A stretch of DNA of 20,920 nt from MA-ANB-1 sp040878225 (GCA_040878225.1 JBBDMR010000086.1:1-20920); one strand, 5' to 3'; shown: positions 7,204 to 15,396, counted from the first letter of the stretch. Notes: generated from the sequence alone by a model not told the origin. Numbers and translations are program-made.

Positions 7204-8247
7204 ATGGAGACGAGTGCCGCCAACACCTGGCACCCCCCTCAGGGTTGGTTGTCCTTGAAGGTCATCGACTCACATGCGGGTGGGGAGCCGTTTCGGGTGG
7301 TGACAGAGGGCCTTCCGGAAATACCGGGGGGCACGGTTCTCGACCGTCGCCGATTCGCGACAGAGCACCTCGACCATCTCCGCAGGGGGCTGATGTGGGA
7401 ACCGCGCGGCCACCGTGACATGTACGGGGGGTGGATCGGCGAGGCGGTGGAACCCGATTCGGACTTCTCCATCCTGTTCACCCACAATGAGGGCTACTCG
7501 ACGATGTGCGGTCACGGCATCATCGCGGTCACCAAAGTCGCGCTCGACACCGGCATGGTGACCGGATCATCCCCGGAGTCGACTCTGCGCATCGACACCC
7601 CGGCCGGGCAGGTGACCAGCGTCGCCGAGCACGGGTCGGACGGGACCGTCGAACGGGTCCGCTTCCGCAATGTCGCCTCGTACGTCGATGGCCTCGACGA
7701 GGTCGTCGATGTCAGCGGAATCGGCCAGGTGAGGTATGACCTGGCTTTCGGCGGCGCGTTCTACGCATACGTCGATGCTCCGGCACTGGGAATCGACTGG
7801 CCGCCGGATGAGAGCGGAAAACTGGTCGACCTCGGCAGGCGCATCAAGAAAGCGGTGGTGGCGAGCCGGCCGATTGTTCACCCCCTTCACGCCGACCTCG
7901 GGTTTCTCTACGGGGTGATATTCACCGGGCCTGCCGTCGACCGTGAAAACCACCGGAGGAATGTGTGCATTTTCGCCGATGGCGAAGTCGACCGCTCTCC
8001 CACCGGCACCGGAGTCTCCGGGCAAGTCGCTATCGAGTCTGCCCGGGGAAACCTTCAGTCCGGCGACCGGTTGGTGATCGAGAGCATTGTCGGGAGCGAA
8101 TTCGCCGGGACCCTCGCCGAACGGACCTGTATCGGAGACATCGGGGCGGTGATCCCCGAGATCGAGGGCACCGCACACATCACCGGCCGGTCCGAGTTCT
8201 GGTTCGACCCGGCAGACAGTCTCAGCCCGGGATTTCTGCTCCGCTGA
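7204..8247 (+). CDS. proline racemase family, trans-3-hydroxy-L-proline dehydratase type
   Basis: A 347-residue proline racemase fold protein. The first catalytic motif is intact: MCGHG with Cys102. The second motif reads DRSPTGTG, with Thr267 where racemases and 4-hydroxyproline epimerases have Cys. The Cys/Thr pair is the signature of trans-3-hydroxy-L-proline dehydratases such as human L3HYPDH, which make delta1-pyrroline-2-carboxylate. Substrate-binding motifs DSHAGGEPFRVV (22-33) and HNEGYSTMCGHG are also clear. Start ATG 7204 has a TANNNT box 6 nt upstream. The expected partner, a pyrroline-2-carboxylate reductase, is not in the window. The 3' end overlaps the convergent YibE/F gene by 26 bp. 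Confidence 0.9.
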   Translation: METSAANTWHPPQGWLSLKVIDSHAGGEPFRVVTEGLPEIPGGTVLDRRRFATEHLDHLRRGLMWEPRGHRDMYGGWIGEAVEPDSDFSILFTHNEGYSTMCGHGIIAVTKVALDTGMVTGSSPESTLRIDTPAGQVTSVAEHGSDGTVERVRFRNVASYVDGLDEVVDVSGIGQVRYDLAFGGAFYAYVDAPALGIDWPPDESGKLVDLGRRIKKAVVASRPIVHPLHADLGFLYGVIFTGPAVDRENHRRNVCIFADGEVDRSPTGTGVSGQVAIESARGNLQSGDRLVIESIVGSEFAGTLAERTCIGDIGAVIPEIEGTAHITGRSEFWFDPADSLSPGFLLR

Positions 8248-9415
8248 CCTGGCTCCGGCCCGGATGGGCGATGGCGGTCCTCGCCGCCAGAAATGTCGTC
8301 AGGGGAACGGCTGCCACGAGGCCGATCGATCCGACCAGGGTGCGGACGATCTCGACCGCGACTACCTCCGAACTGACCACGAAGCCCATTCTCATGCCGG
8401 ACAGGCTGAACAGGATGAGCAGGGGCATCGCGGCCCCGGCATAAGCGAGGAGCAATGTGTTCACCGTTGAGGCGATGTGATCCCGCCCCACCCTGAGGCC
8501 AGCTGCAAACAGTTCCGCAGAGCCGAGTTGCTCGTTGGCGGACCGCAATTCCCAAACCGTCGAGGCCTGGGTGACGGTGACATCGTCGAGAGCACCGATT
8601 GTTCCCAGGACGATCCCTGCCAGGAGCAGGCCGCTGAGGTCGATGCCGGGCACAGCCGTCAAGTAGAAGGCCTCTTCGCCGGCGAAACCGGAGAACCTGG
8701 CAAGCAGGAGCACAATCCAGGAAAGAGCCACGGTGATAGCCAGTGCTCCGAAAGAGCCGATGGCGGCAACGTGTGTCAGCGGATTCGGGCCGTGAGTCAC
8801 GTAGAGAGAGATCAAGGCGATGGCCCCGCCGCCGACGAGCGCGACCAAAACCGCATCGCGGCCGGCGACGATCGCCGGGACGATGAACAGCAGCAGCACG
8901 ATGACACTGGCGGTGAGCCCGAAAAGGGCGAACAGGCCGCGAATCCGGGCCAGTGCTACCACCGCAAGGGCAAACAGCAGCACGACCCCGCCGACCAGGG
9001 CGCGCCTGTCGCGATCGGCGTACTGGTAGGAGACGGTTCCGTCGTCGAATTCGGTGACGTTGATGAACACAGCATCCCCGACCTCGAACGACGGCTGGCC
9101 CTCGCCTTCGGAGAACTCCTGGACTACAGGCGCACCACCATCACCCAGGTCGAAGGCCACCTGATGACACGTGAGGTCAGCTGAGTAACTGCACGGTGCG
9201 TTGGCGACGGATTCAACCGTTGCGGGAATCGCCTCGTCGGCAAAACCGAGTGCGGTGAGATCTACGTCGGGAGCTTCTTTGGGGACCAGCACCACGAGGC
9301 CGACCGTGATGAACATGACCATCGAGACCACCACAGTCGCCTGCCAGCCTGGAAGCCTCAAACGTCGGCGATCGGGACCGATCAGGGTTTGGAGGTCGTC
9401 AGAGCCGTCTGGCAT
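8222..9415 (-). CDS. YibE/F-like membrane protein
   Basis: A 397-residue integral membrane protein of the YibE/F family (PF07907), of unknown function and found mostly in Gram-positive bacteria. There is an N-terminal helix (about 25-45), an extracytoplasmic domain (50-145, with the CSYSADLTCHQ cysteine pair) and about seven or eight further helices. The family signature region SGLLLAGIVLGTIGALDDVTVTQAS followed by GRDHIASTVNTLLLAYAG is obvious. Start ATG 9415 has TAACCT 6 nt upstream. It lies 56 bp downstream of the histidine kinase gene on the same strand, so read-through is possible, but it appears to have its own promoter. Confidence 0.93.
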   Translation of the reverse strand: MPDGSDDLQTLIGPDRRRLRLPGWQATVVVSMVMFITVGLVVLVPKEAPDVDLTALGFADEAIPATVESVANAPCSYSADLTCHQVAFDLGDGGAPVVQEFSEGEGQPSFEVGDAVFINVTEFDDGTVSYQYADRDRRALVGGVVLLFALAVVALARIRGLFALFGLTASVIVLLLFIVPAIVAGRDAVLVALVGGGAIALISLYVTHGPNPLTHVAAIGSFGALAITVALSWIVLLLARFSGFAGEEAFYLTAVPGIDLSGLLLAGIVLGTIGALDDVTVTQASTVWELRSANEQLGSAELFAAGLRVGRDHIASTVNTLLLAYAGAAMPLLILFSLSGMRMGFVVSSEVVAVEIVRTLVGSIGLVAAVPLTTFLAARTAIAHPGRSQVSGAEIPG

Positions 9416-9421
9416 AGGACG

Positions 9422-9427
9422 AGGTTA
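9422..9427 (-). promoter_or_regulatory. TANNNT -10-like box before the YibE/F gene
   Basis: TAACCT on the minus strand ends 6 nt before ATG 9415, with no Shine-Dalgarno site between. It is one of several equally placed boxes in this window. Confidence 0.4.
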
Positions 9428-9471
9428 GAGCGAGAGCGACGATTGGCGGTGTCAGCTCACCTTGTGCCGGG

Positions 9472-11172
9472 TCAACGGTTCGAGTCGACCAGCGAGGGTG
9501 GCGCCGCGTGTTGTGCGACACAGCCAGGGAGGACGAGGGAAAAGCAGGCGCCGCCGAGGCGTTCGGAGCGCCGGTATGCCGCCGAGCCCCCGTGGGACAT
9601 CACTATCGCCTGAACTATCGCCAGGCCGATTCCGAGTCCCGGGTTGGTCGCGTTCAGACGATTTGCCCCGCGCTCGAAACGCTGCCAGATGATCGCTTCG
9701 TATTTGGTTGGGACTCCGTCACCATTGTCATGCATCTCGATCACCAGGTCATCCCCCTCGATCTTGCTGACCAGGATTGCGGTATCCCCGCCATAGCGCA
9801 CAGTGTTGCTCAAGAGATTCGACAGCGCTTGTTGGACACGGCCCGCGTCCACCCGCACCAGGACGTCGGCGTTGATCTCCACATCAATGCTGGTCCCTTC
9901 GGGCCCGACGCCTCGGAGCGCGGCATTCACTATCGATGAGACCGATACTTCGGTGATCTCGAGGGGAAGGTTGCGGTGGACGCCGCGGGCCAGCATCACC
10001 AGGTCGGAGACCAGGCGGGCCATGTGGTTTGCCTGGTTACTGGCCTCGGCGATCATCTCATTGCGCGCGTCTTCGGGGAAGTCGTCTCCGTCGTCGGTCA
10101 GAAGGTTGAGATATCCGACTATCGCAGTCAGAGGGGTCCGCAATTCATGGCTCACCGATGCAACCAGCTCTGAACGCTGCCTCTCCACCCGGCTCTGATT
10201 CCGGCGGATGGACACCATCTGGCGGAGGAAGACGAGGATGCCGACGGCGAGCACGGCGTCGAGCAGCAGCTTCGCATCTGCGTCCAGAGCAAGTTGGTAA
10301 TACGTGCTGACATGTACCGCAAGAAGCCCCGCAGCGAGCAGGTAGGGCCAGAGAAGCGCCATCAATGGCACCTCCAACTCGGGGAACTCTCGTTTCGCTG
10401 GCGTGATGTCGACGATCGCTGCTGTGGCGACAAACAGCGTGGTCGCAAGCAGAAGCACCGGCCAGGCGGGGGAGGCTTCGGCGAAGGAGCCCGCTATCCC
10501 GGTGCGAAGGTAGATGAAGTCGGAGACCACCTGCACGCTCAGGCCGAGGGCGAGGAAGATCAGCCGGGGGTCGAAACGGAAATGGCTGCGCCGGATGATC
10601 AGGATGATCAGCCCGAACACCACCGCCACATCGAGAATCGGGTAGGTGGCTGCGATCAGGGTCTGCCACCAGTGCGCCCCCTCGAAACTATCGATCAGGT
10701 CCCGGAATAGTGTGGTCCAAACCAGGACCGCCAGTGAGATACCGCCGACCAGGGCATCGAGGATCGTCGGAAGCCACTCCCGCCCACCGGATTCGACGCG
10801 GGCGAGCGTGATCAGCGCCACGAGCAATGTCGCATATGCCCCGAGGAAGAAGGCGTCGAGAGGACCAATCGAGGGAACGTCGACCCCGATCTCGGTGAGG
10901 ACCCCGGTGACCAGTATTCCGATCATCACCGAAAGGGTTCCCGCGCCGATCATCCGCCATACGATGCGCTCGGACCGCTCCAGACCCTTCGATCGCCGGA
11001 AGAAGAGGATGCCAGCGGTCGACATTCCCACGATCAGGCCGAGAAACCCGATCGTGTCAGCCCGTTCCGGGGAAACGAGCACGGCAATGATCCCGGCGGC
11101 GAGGAGCACCATGACAATGCCCGGTGCGAGCCATCTCTTGGTGCTCGCTCCCTGGAAGGAGGCCGAAATCAT
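9472..11172 (-). CDS. sensor histidine kinase with ten-helix membrane sensor region
   Basis: A 566-residue membrane histidine kinase. Residues 1-320 hold about ten hydrophobic segments and almost no extracellular domain, so the signal is probably sensed in or at the membrane. A linker helix (322-338) leads to the HisKA dimerisation domain with phospho-acceptor H342 in SVSHELRTPL. The HATPase_c domain follows: N box SNLLSNTVRY (451-460), G1 box DNGDGVP (482-488), F-box region WQRFERG and G2 box GLGIGLAIV (512-520). All catalytic boxes are intact. No response regulator gene lies in the window, so its partner is elsewhere. It starts 32 bp after the stop of an alpha-oxoamine synthase gene, a pairing that suggests, without proving, that the kinase senses that enzyme's product. 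Confidence 0.93.
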   Translation of the reverse strand: MISASFQGASTKRWLAPGIVMVLLAAGIIAVLVSPERADTIGFLGLIVGMSTAGILFFRRSKGLERSERIVWRMIGAGTLSVMIGILVTGVLTEIGVDVPSIGPLDAFFLGAYATLLVALITLARVESGGREWLPTILDALVGGISLAVLVWTTLFRDLIDSFEGAHWWQTLIAATYPILDVAVVFGLIILIIRRSHFRFDPRLIFLALGLSVQVVSDFIYLRTGIAGSFAEASPAWPVLLLATTLFVATAAIVDITPAKREFPELEVPLMALLWPYLLAAGLLAVHVSTYYQLALDADAKLLLDAVLAVGILVFLRQMVSIRRNQSRVERQRSELVASVSHELRTPLTAIVGYLNLLTDDGDDFPEDARNEMIAEASNQANHMARLVSDLVMLARGVHRNLPLEITEVSVSSIVNAALRGVGPEGTSIDVEINADVLVRVDAGRVQQALSNLLSNTVRYGGDTAILVSKIEGDDLVIEMHDNGDGVPTKYEAIIWQRFERGANRLNATNPGLGIGLAIVQAIVMSHGGSAAYRRSERLGGACFSLVLPGCVAQHAAPPSLVDSNR

Positions 11173-11204
11173 GTCCTACCTATCGGCAGGGCGGGGCCAC
11201 CTAT

Positions 11205-12509
11205 TTAGGGCTGAAAGCGTTCGTCGGTATTGTCGCGGTGCCCGGCATCGGTGACGATGTCGCCGGTCAGGTCGATCTCGAATCCGGTTTCCGCGGATAG
11301 CGCAAGCCAGACCCGTTTCAGTTCGACCAGCATCGCTTCTATTTGCGACAGCGGGTTGTAGTTGGTGACGGTGAAGCGCAAGCCGCCATGATTTCTCGGT
11401 ACGACGGGGAAGACCGCGCCGTTGACGAAGAAACCTGCCGTCTTCATCATCGAGAGGCCTTCGAGCACTTTCTTCGACGCTCCCACCTCGATAAACCAAA
11501 GCGGCGTTTCGTCAAAGGCCGCAAGCGGGAGCCCGATGCTGTCGGAGAAGGCGTTGACGAATTTGATCCGCCGGTCCAACTGTTGCTGGAGCCCGGGAAG
11601 CTCTTCGGAGAGGTGGATGTCAGCCGATGCGATACTCGCACCCAGCATCGGCGGTGGGATCGGCCCTCCAAAAACCAGGGGCGAGCCGGTGAGGTTGATC
11701 ATGTCGATGAAGTCCTCGTTGGGAGTGGCCACCACCCCGCCCATCGTCCCGAATGACTTGGCCAGCCCGACGGCGATGACCAGCCGATCATGCCATCCCG
11801 CCCTGCCCAAATAGGTCCCGCATCCATGCTTACCGGACCATCCGAACCCATGGGCATCATCGCAATAGACGTGAAGGTGCGGGTGTTTCTCCAGCAATCG
11901 GTGAACTCGCTCCACGGGAACGGTGTCCCCATGCATCGAAAAGAGGCCGTCGGTGATGAACCACGATGCGCCACTGCGGTCCGAATCGGACAGGCGCCGG
12001 TCGAGCTCGTCGACGTCGTTATGGGGAACCACCTCCACATGCGCGCCATTGGACACAAGGGTCGGGTTCACTGCCAGAAGAGAGGCATGCGCCTGGCCGT
12101 CGACATAGACAGTGTCACCACCCCGCACGAGGACGGGCAGCGCGGCGAGGTGGGCAAGGGTCGTGGTTGCGGCCAGGATCACCGGTGCCCCCAACATCCC
12201 CTCGAGCCGTTCGCTCAAGTCCCCATACATCCCGAGTGCGGTGTAGGCGATCGACGATGAATACGACGTCCCGAAGCGCTGTGCGGCGTCGACGGCCCCG
12301 GCGATCACCCGTTCATCGGTTCCTAGCCCGAGGTAGGAGCACAAGCCGAAGTTCGCGACTTTCTGGCCTTGGATGATGATGGTGTCGCCGGCGAAGGATG
12401 TGTCTTCGATGAGCTGGCTACCGACTCCAAGCTCATGCGCGGCGTTGCTGGTGGCCCTGAACATGTCAAGCACCCGTTTCGCCTGCGTTTGGCTGAAGCC
12501 TTTTTCCAT
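11205..12509 (-). CDS. alpha-oxoamine synthase family PLP enzyme (KBL/AONS/CqsA-like)
   Basis: A 434-residue fold-type I PLP enzyme of the group that condenses an amino acid or related donor with an acyl-CoA (8-amino-7-oxononanoate synthase, serine palmitoyltransferase, CqsA, LqsA). Visible are the N-terminal FGLCSYLGLG (54-63), HAS (141-143, PLP stacking His), CDDAHGFGWSG (216-226, the Asp and His that hold PLP) and the Schiff-base K251 in VGLAKSFGTMGG. The usual TLSKALG or TFTKSFG is replaced by GLAKSFG, so it is not a standard BioF or SPT. No biotin genes are nearby. A C-terminal tail of about 30 residues goes beyond the family core. Start ATG 12509 has CAGGA at proper spacing. The histidine kinase gene follows directly. 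Confidence 0.9.
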   Translation of the reverse strand: MEKGFSQTQAKRVLDMFRATSNAAHELGVGSQLIEDTSFAGDTIIIQGQKVANFGLCSYLGLGTDERVIAGAVDAAQRFGTSYSSSIAYTALGMYGDLSERLEGMLGAPVILAATTTLAHLAALPVLVRGGDTVYVDGQAHASLLAVNPTLVSNGAHVEVVPHNDVDELDRRLSDSDRSGASWFITDGLFSMHGDTVPVERVHRLLEKHPHLHVYCDDAHGFGWSGKHGCGTYLGRAGWHDRLVIAVGLAKSFGTMGGVVATPNEDFIDMINLTGSPLVFGGPIPPPMLGASIASADIHLSEELPGLQQQLDRRIKFVNAFSDSIGLPLAAFDETPLWFIEVGASKKVLEGLSMMKTAGFFVNGAVFPVVPRNHGGLRFTVTNYNPLSQIEAMLVELKRVWLALSAETGFEIDLTGDIVTDAGHRDNTDERFQP

Positions 12510-12527
12510 ATGTTTATCCTGTTCAGG

Positions 12528-12533
12528 AGCTTA
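12528..12533 (-). promoter_or_regulatory. putative -10 box for the synthase/kinase unit
   Basis: TAAGCT on the minus strand lies about 18 nt before ATG 12509. A start of transcription 7 nt downstream would give a short leader containing the CAGGA ribosome binding site. The match is to the loose TANNNT pattern only. Confidence 0.3.
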
Positions 12534-12668
12534 AGGTCGGTCCACCGAGTTTCCTGGTATTTGTCGACCGATAGTCGGAAACGTGACTCGGCGCGCGCTC
12601 CGACCCGCCTCGAGGATTGGCCGTACCAGGGCGGCCGGCTCCCCGAACGAGGTCGAGTGTGGGCCGCC

Positions 12669-12674
12669 TACCAT
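12669..12674 (+). promoter_or_regulatory. TANNNT -10-like box, leaderless start of the DUF4870 gene
   Basis: TACCAT ends 7 nt before ATG 12682, with no Shine-Dalgarno site. This favours 12682 over the GTG at 12583, whose extra 33 residues look non-coding (Arg-rich, no conservation expected). Confidence 0.45.
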
Positions 12675-12681
12675 TTGTCCC

Positions 12682-13092
12682 ATGACTGACGAACAGAGCC
12701 CCGCCCCCCAGTCGCCACGTCCGATGAGCGATGCCGACCGCAAGAATTGGGCGATGGCAGCCCACCTCTCGGCGCTGATTGCCTTTGTTGGGATCCCATC
12801 CCTCATCGGCCCGCTGGTCGTATGGCTAGTGAAGAAAGACAGCGACGCTTATGTCACGGCCCACAGCGTTCACGCCCTCAACTTCAACATCTCGGTGCTG
12901 ATCTACACCATCGCCGGCTCGATCGCCCTGGGCGTCATCGGGATTGCCACCCTCGGCATCGGTTTCCTGCTGGCGATTCCTGCGGTGATCATCGCACTGA
13001 TTGTCTGGCTGGTTCTTGTCATACAGGGCGGGCTGGCGGCCTCCCGGGGCGAGCAGTTCCGCTATCCGATGACAATCGACTTCGTCAAATAG
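12682..13092 (+). CDS. DUF4870 (Tic20-like) membrane protein
   Basis: A 136-residue protein with a proline-rich polar start (MTDEQSPAPQSPRP), then the DUF4870 pattern: WAMAAHLSALIAFVGIP (helix 1), IGPLVVWLVKKDSDAYVTAHS, the conserved HALNFNISVLIY (helix 2), a long double helix GVIGIATLGIGFLLAIPAVIIALIVWL, and a C-terminal AASRGEQFRYP. About four helices are expected. Function is unknown; the family shares a fold with chloroplast Tic20. It is preceded by a TANNNT box. It is divergent from the oxoamine synthase gene and converges on the lytic transglycosylase gene, with 8 bp between stops. Confidence 0.92.
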   Translation: MTDEQSPAPQSPRPMSDADRKNWAMAAHLSALIAFVGIPSLIGPLVVWLVKKDSDAYVTAHSVHALNFNISVLIYTIAGSIALGVIGIATLGIGFLLAIPAVIIALIVWLVLVIQGGLAASRGEQFRYPMTIDFVK

Positions 13093-13100
13093 GTACGAAC

Positions 13101-13631
13101 TCAGCGGCACATCCCCCGAATGTACGGGCTCCAAGCCTCCCAGCCCTGCTGTTCACGGATCGCGGCAGCAACTTCCAGGTTGGTCCAGGGATTGAATAGG
13201 TCCGACGTGCTGTATCCGAAATGACCTGCCCAGAAGGGCATCACCTGCATCAACCCCGTAGCCCCTGACGCCGGGTTTCGGGCTCCCGGGTCACCGGCGC
13301 TCTCCAATTCCATCAGACAGAGAGCTCGGGCCACATCCTCAGGGCGGAAGTACGACGCGACCAGTGGCCCCCAACGATCCACGCCCGAGCCCCACTCCCC
13401 AACTGAGCCTTCGGCGCAAGCCTCGACGATCGGGATGTACTCGTTGATTTGTTCGAGGCGCTCCATGGTCAGACCGCGGCGGGCTTCCTGGCGCACAACC
13501 GTTGCGAACTGTTCCCACGCCTGATCGCACTCGATGGAGGAGGCACCAGCCGTACCGCTGGACAACACGGCTACGGAAACGGCGACGAGAACCAGCCAGC
13601 GGCGAACCGCCGCCATGAATGATTCGGACAC
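13101..13631 (-). CDS. secreted lytic transglycosylase, SLT fold
   Basis: A 176-residue exported protein. A signal peptide (about residues 7-31, WLVLVAVSVAVLSSGTAGAS) is cleaved after the Ala-x-Ala-like end. The C-terminal half is an SLT/goose-lysozyme-type domain: the catalytic Glu in CLMELESAGDP, then NPASGATGLMQVMP, the diagnostic ESG..P..... A.GLMQVMP pattern, and FNPWTNLEVAAA. It would cleave peptidoglycan glycan strands to 1,6-anhydro products outside the cell. GTG 13631 and ATG 13616 are both possible starts. I chose GTG because AAAGGA lies 11 nt upstream. A striking hairpin covers that site (see separate entry). It has its own upstream terminator boundary from nirK. Confidence 0.9.
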   Translation of the reverse strand: MSESFMAAVRRWLVLVAVSVAVLSSGTAGASSIECDQAWEQFATVVRQEARRGLTMERLEQINEYIPIVEACAEGSVGEWGSGVDRWGPLVASYFRPEDVARALCLMELESAGDPGARNPASGATGLMQVMPFWAGHFGYSTSDLFNPWTNLEVAAAIREQQGWEAWSPYIRGMCR

Positions 13632-13634
13632 AGG

Positions 13635-13664
13635 TTCAGCGTTCCTTTCTGGCCGAACGCTGAA
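13635..13664 (-). promoter_or_regulatory. 10-bp hairpin across the ribosome binding site of the lytic transglycosylase
   Basis: TTCAGCGTTC and GAACGCTGAA form a perfect 10-bp inverted repeat with a 10-nt loop, ending 3 nt before GTG 13631. On the transcript the AAAGGA site spans the loop and the top of the 3' arm, so the stem could control translation, or the DNA could be an operator. No T-tract follows, so it is not a terminator. Confidence 0.6.
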
Positions 13665-13740
13665 GGAGCAAAACGGCCTCGGCGAGATGAGTTGGAACGC
13701 TTTCCCCGTCGGCGACAGGGTTCAAACATCTTCAGTCCGC

Positions 13741-13769
13741 AGAAAGTGGGCCGGACCTGCCGACCCACT
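13741..13769 (-). terminator. intrinsic terminator after nirK
   Basis: On the minus strand AGTGGGTCGG and CCGGCCCACT form a 10-bp stem with one G-U pair and a 5-nt loop, followed by TTTCT. It starts about 24 nt after the nirK stop and separates nirK from the lytic transglycosylase gene. The T-tract is short but the stem is strong. Confidence 0.65.
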
Positions 13770-13792
13770 CTCTGCACAGTTTTGACGGAGAG

Positions 13793-15385
13793 TTACTCCT
13801 CGACGATCACCCTGGCGATCATCCACGGGTGGGGAAGGCACAGGTACTCGTACTCCCCGACTTCATCGAAAGTGTACGACCATGTGTCGCCCTCCTCCAG
13901 GAAGCCCGAGTCGAAGGAGCCGTCAACGGCAGTCACGGTATGCAGCAATGCATCCTCGTTTGTCCAGGTGACCGTTGTGCCTGGCTTGATCCGCAGCACG
14001 TTCACCGAGTAGTCGGCAGGCGACTCCGTGTCGGCGAACTCATCCGGCGCGCCGGCCTCCTGGAAATCTGATGCCCCGGCGACAATCGTGACCTGCTCGC
14101 CCTCACCGGAGGAAGGTTGGGTGGTACCGGTCGGCTCCTCGGGCTCAGCACCCACCTCCTCGAAGATCTCCGGTTGTTCGTTCCCCGAGATGACGATCAT
14201 GCCGAGGGCACCCTTGTCGAAGGTACGTGCCAGAGCGTGGTCAACCAGGAGAATCGTGGACGGCACCTGACCGACTAACTCGACCACGGTGCCTCCACCC
14301 GCGGGAACCAGCGTGGTCTGTGATCCGCGTATTGGTTGGTTGAGGAGGGCGGCCTCCTGATACACCTTGTCCCAATGTGAACCGATGGGATGAAAGTTGG
14401 ACGTGAGGTTGAGCCCGGCGTTGACGAAGAAGATGCGCGATCTCTCCCCCACTGCCATCTGCAGGGCGTTATCACCGGTCAACGCACCGACTGCACCGTT
14501 GAACACCACATACGTGGGGTTCTCATCCGCTACCGAAGACCGGTCGAACTCGACGACGCCAGGGTCTTTGCTGTCTGTGTAGTACTCGGATTGAACCATG
14601 TACCACTCGTGGTCGACCTCTGGCAACGGAGTCTCAGGATCGACGAGGATCCCACCGAACATGCCATGGGAGATGTGAGCGGGAACATCGCCATACGCAC
14701 AGTGGTACATGAAGAATCCCGGATACAGCAATCGTGCCTCGATTGTCCGTGATTCGCCCGGCGCGACTGTGGTTGCTTCGGCGCCACCGCCCTGGCCCGT
14801 GACCGCGTGAAAGTCGACGTTATGCGGATGGGTGTTCGTAGCCGGGTTGATGATGGTGAAACGGAGAACATCTCCAACTCGTGCTCGAATTACCGGCCCG
14901 GGAGTGCCGGACACGACTCCCTCCGGACCCTCGAGCAGCTTGTATCCCCAGGTTTCGGTCTCGACTCCGCTGACCGGATCGATGACGTTGATCCCTTCGA
15001 CAACTTCAAATTCGACTTCGACGATCGCCTGGGTGGTGCGACCCGAAGCTGCGGGCATCTCGGGGGCGACTGCGACGTTTACCTCGGATGCGGGCGCCGC
15101 AGGCAGTTCCCCTTTGGGAGTCATTGCCGGGATTACGTCGCCGACGGCGACCTCGCCGCCTGAAGCGGCCAGGAAGGTGTCGACCTTGTCAGCTACCAGG
15201 GCGTCGTCCACCGAGTTCCGACCGGCTGTGACGCCAAGCGCGACTATCGCCAGGACCACCGCGGCGATCGTGCCGAGAATGCCAAGTGCCACCAACGTCC
15301 CCAGCGTGAAGTGGGGGTGGCTTGGTACTTTGGTTGTCGGTGGTGGCCCGGCCGTTTCGGGAGGGCGGTTGATGGTTTGTGTCAT
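13793..15385 (-). CDS. nirK: copper nitrite reductase with N-terminal membrane anchor and C-terminal cupredoxin
   Basis: A 530-residue three-part protein. Residues 27-54 form one membrane helix. Residues 115-400 are a two-domain Cu nitrite reductase: HPHNVDFHAVTG gives type 1 Cu ligand H188, catalytic D191 and type 2 Cu ligand H193; MYHCA gives H228 (type 2) and C229 (type 1); H237 and M242 complete type 1; FHPIGSHWD gives catalytic H337; and LVDHALARTF gives type 2 H383. Residues 430-530 are a plastocyanin-like domain with H482, C516, H519 and M522, likely an electron donor for the catalytic core. The reaction is nitrite to NO outside the membrane. Start ATG 15385 has AAGGAGAAAG before it. 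The upstream in-frame extension to 15517 overlaps the regulator gene and is rejected. It follows the NsrR-like gene by 11 bp. Confidence 0.93.
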   Translation of the reverse strand: MTQTINRPPETAGPPPTTKVPSHPHFTLGTLVALGILGTIAAVVLAIVALGVTAGRNSVDDALVADKVDTFLAASGGEVAVGDVIPAMTPKGELPAAPASEVNVAVAPEMPAASGRTTQAIVEVEFEVVEGINVIDPVSGVETETWGYKLLEGPEGVVSGTPGPVIRARVGDVLRFTIINPATNTHPHNVDFHAVTGQGGGAEATTVAPGESRTIEARLLYPGFFMYHCAYGDVPAHISHGMFGGILVDPETPLPEVDHEWYMVQSEYYTDSKDPGVVEFDRSSVADENPTYVVFNGAVGALTGDNALQMAVGERSRIFFVNAGLNLTSNFHPIGSHWDKVYQEAALLNQPIRGSQTTLVPAGGGTVVELVGQVPSTILLVDHALARTFDKGALGMIVISGNEQPEIFEEVGAEPEEPTGTTQPSSGEGEQVTIVAGASDFQEAGAPDEFADTESPADYSVNVLRIKPGTTVTWTNEDALLHTVTAVDGSFDSGFLEEGDTWSYTFDEVGEYEYLCLPHPWMIARVIVEE

Positions 15386-15396
15386 TTTCTTTCTCC

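Noticed and set aside
6044..7258. A 404-codon plus-strand open frame
   Set aside because: It lies fully opposite the zinc-ribbon and Nif3 genes, both clear families. The translation has no recognisable domain and reflects high-GC antisense codons.
11548..11557. Further GGCGTTGACG matches (here and near 14418) to the tRNA repeat
   Set aside because: They are only 10 bp, inside clear coding regions, and common in GC-rich genes.
12517..12528. TCCTG-TT-CAGGA repeat over the synthase ribosome binding site
   Set aside because: Five-base arms are too short to separate from chance.
13632..13740. ydaO (c-di-AMP) riboswitch upstream of the lytic transglycosylase
   Set aside because: Fragments such as GAACCC and GGGGAA are present, but the conserved GACAGCTAAC core and the 3' block are missing.
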